Shown here piece after piece: positions 63,059 through 64,000 of a stretch of DNA of 64,000 nucleotides (positions are counted from its first letter, which is position 1; each line of letters starts with the position of its first letter). The notes below the pieces were generated by a model. The model was not told the DNA's origin and did not search any database. It saw only the letters and a list, made by a program, of their open reading frames with translations. The stretch comes from Flavobacteriaceae bacterium PS02336 (GTDB lineage: Bacteria > Bacteroidota > Bacteroidia > Flavobacteriales > Flavobacteriaceae). The stretch covers positions 1 through 64,000 of the forward strand of contig JASCOF010000007.1 of the NCBI GenBank assembly GCA_029960065.1. Reading direction: 5' to 3'. A program made the translations under genes and the position numbers.

Positions 63059-64000
63059 ATGAAAAAAAAGTTAAACATATACATACTGCTGTTTCTACTC
63101 TTGATAACGGCAGGAATACAAGCCCAAAATACGACTCCGCTTATCCAGTCTAAACTTGACGGAACTGTAGTGGATGCAATTACAAATCAACCAATTATAG
63201 GCGCTTCTGTAACCATTAAAGGAACAACTCACGGTGTTGTTACGGATGCTGAAGGAAAATTTTATTTTCAGACAGGACAGAAATTTCCTTATACTTTAAT
63301 TGTAAGTTACATTGGATACAAAAAAGCCGAAGTAATTGTTGAGAAAAATCCAGTTATCATTAACCTAAAAGAAGAACGCCAGGAATTGGATGAGTTAGTC
63401 GTTGTTGGTTACGGAACACAGAAAAGAAAGGATATTACAGGTTCTGTAGCTTCGGTTCCAAAAGCCAATTTATCTCAGGTCACTTCTTCGGCAGATAATC
63501 TTTTAAGAGGAGCCATTTCGGGAGTGGTAGTCACACAAAGTTCAGGACGTCCAGGTGCTTCTTCAAGTGTACGTATTCGTGGTGGAAACTCTATTACTGC
63601 TGGTAACGAACCGCTTTATGTTGTTGACGGAATTCTAATTTACAATGATAACAGCAACAGTTCGGCTGGAGTTTCTTTTGCTGGAGCAAGTGTCAACGTA
63701 TTGTCAACAATAAATCCAGCAGACATTGAGTCTATTGAAGTTTTGAAAGATGCATCTGCAACTGCAATTTATGGTTCACGAGGTGCAAATGGTGTTGTAA
63801 TTATTACAACTAAAAAAGGAACAAAAGGGCAAGATAACATCTCGTATCAAGGTTACTTTGGATTCCAGAACATCTCAAAAAAACTAAAAATAATGAATGC
63901 CAGCGAGTGGGCAGGCTTAAGAAACGATGTTCAGGCTAGTATTGGTCAAGCTCCTTCGTTTTCTGCAGCACAGATTGAAGCTTTAAAAACATCTGGAAGT
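63059..64000 (+). CDS. SusC family TonB-dependent receptor, N-terminal part
   Basis: Starts with ATG at 63059 and is open to the window end (314 codons). Signal peptide ILLFLLLITAGIQAQ, then a carboxypeptidase-like regulatory domain (DGTVVDAITNQPIIGASVTI), the SusC TonB-box region LDELVVVGYGTQKRKDITGS, and a plug with SSVRIRGGNSI, PLYVVDGI and IEVLKDASATAIYGSRGANG. It transports large nutrients across the outer membrane with a SusD partner expected downstream. The Cys-rich leader upstream suggests the cargo is sulfur-related; that is inference. Confidence 0.93.
   Translation, partial: MKKKLNIYILLFLLLITAGIQAQNTTPLIQSKLDGTVVDAITNQPIIGASVTIKGTTHGVVTDAEGKFYFQTGQKFPYTLIVSYIGYKKAEVIVEKNPVIINLKEERQELDELVVVGYGTQKRKDITGSVASVPKANLSQVTSSADNLLRGAISGVVVTQSSGRPGASSSVRIRGGNSITAGNEPLYVVDGILIYNDNSNSSAGVSFAGASVNVLSTINPADIESIEVLKDASATAIYGSRGANGVVIITTKKGTKGQDNISYQGYFGFQNISKKLKIMNASEWAGLRNDVQASIGQAPSFSAAQIEALKTSGS

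Overview
The window is one contiguous stretch of an AT-rich Bacteroidota chromosome, most likely a Flavobacterium. The evidence is the SusC and outer-membrane beta-barrel receptors, a GLPGLI-family protein, frequent TAnnTTTG-type -7 promoter boxes with few Shine-Dalgarno sequences, and intergenic spaces filled with Flavobacterium-style palindromic repeats. There is no rRNA, CRISPR array, insertion sequence or prophage.

Layout. 1-9.0 kb (minus strand): an accessory block with a cytoplasmic SGNH hydrolase, a very large multi-pass Cache-like receptor, an exported barrel-like protein, a small unknown protein and a CHAP/peptidoglycan-binding hydrolase. 9.7-21.7 kb: an MFS transporter, a trypsin-like protease, a GLPGLI/outer-membrane receptor pair, a beta-lactamase-fold hydrolase next to a membrane AraC regulator, a Sel1-like protein bracketed by two copies of a ~250-bp palindromic element, and a WG-repeat protein. 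21.9-22.4 kb: four tRNA genes (Ser-GCU, Pro-UGG, two Arg-UCU). 22.6-33.7 kb: housekeeping and stress genes (thiolase, NlpC/P60 hydrolase, Smi1/Knr4 protein, aldo/keto reductase with AraC regulator, mdaB/ygiN-like pair, methyltransferase and LysR pair, DUF2130 protein, META lipoprotein).

33.9-62.2 kb is a nitrate assimilation and molybdenum-cofactor island, interrupted at 44.6-47.5 kb by unrelated small genes. It encodes nitrite reductase (nirB, nirD), a DUF4202 protein, a NarX-like sensor kinase and NarL-like regulator, a NarK transporter with an inserted domain, an outer-membrane porin, an Fnr-like regulator with an N-terminal cysteine cluster, an assimilatory nitrate reductase fused to its own flavin/[2Fe-2S] reductase, a sulfite-reductase-like/rubredoxin protein, and on the minus strand moaA, moaCB, moaE, moeB, moaD, cobA, mobA, a TauE-type exporter and moeA. 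The logic is uptake (porin, NarK), nitrate to nitrite (NasA fusion), nitrite to ammonium (NirBD with siroheme, whose precursor CobA makes), and cofactor supply (Moa/Moe/Mob). Several promoters of the island share one palindrome, TAAGTA-N4-TACTTA, whose right half runs into the -7 box; this may define a local regulon.

The window ends in the first 314 codons of a SusC-type receptor. Its leader contains two tiny reading frames, each ending in clustered cysteine codons and the second followed at once by a perfect hairpin; this looks like an uncharacterised cysteine-sensing attenuation leader. The other notable signal is the number of long perfect inverted repeats between genes, including one family whose copies keep a constant frame but exchange complete stem sequences.
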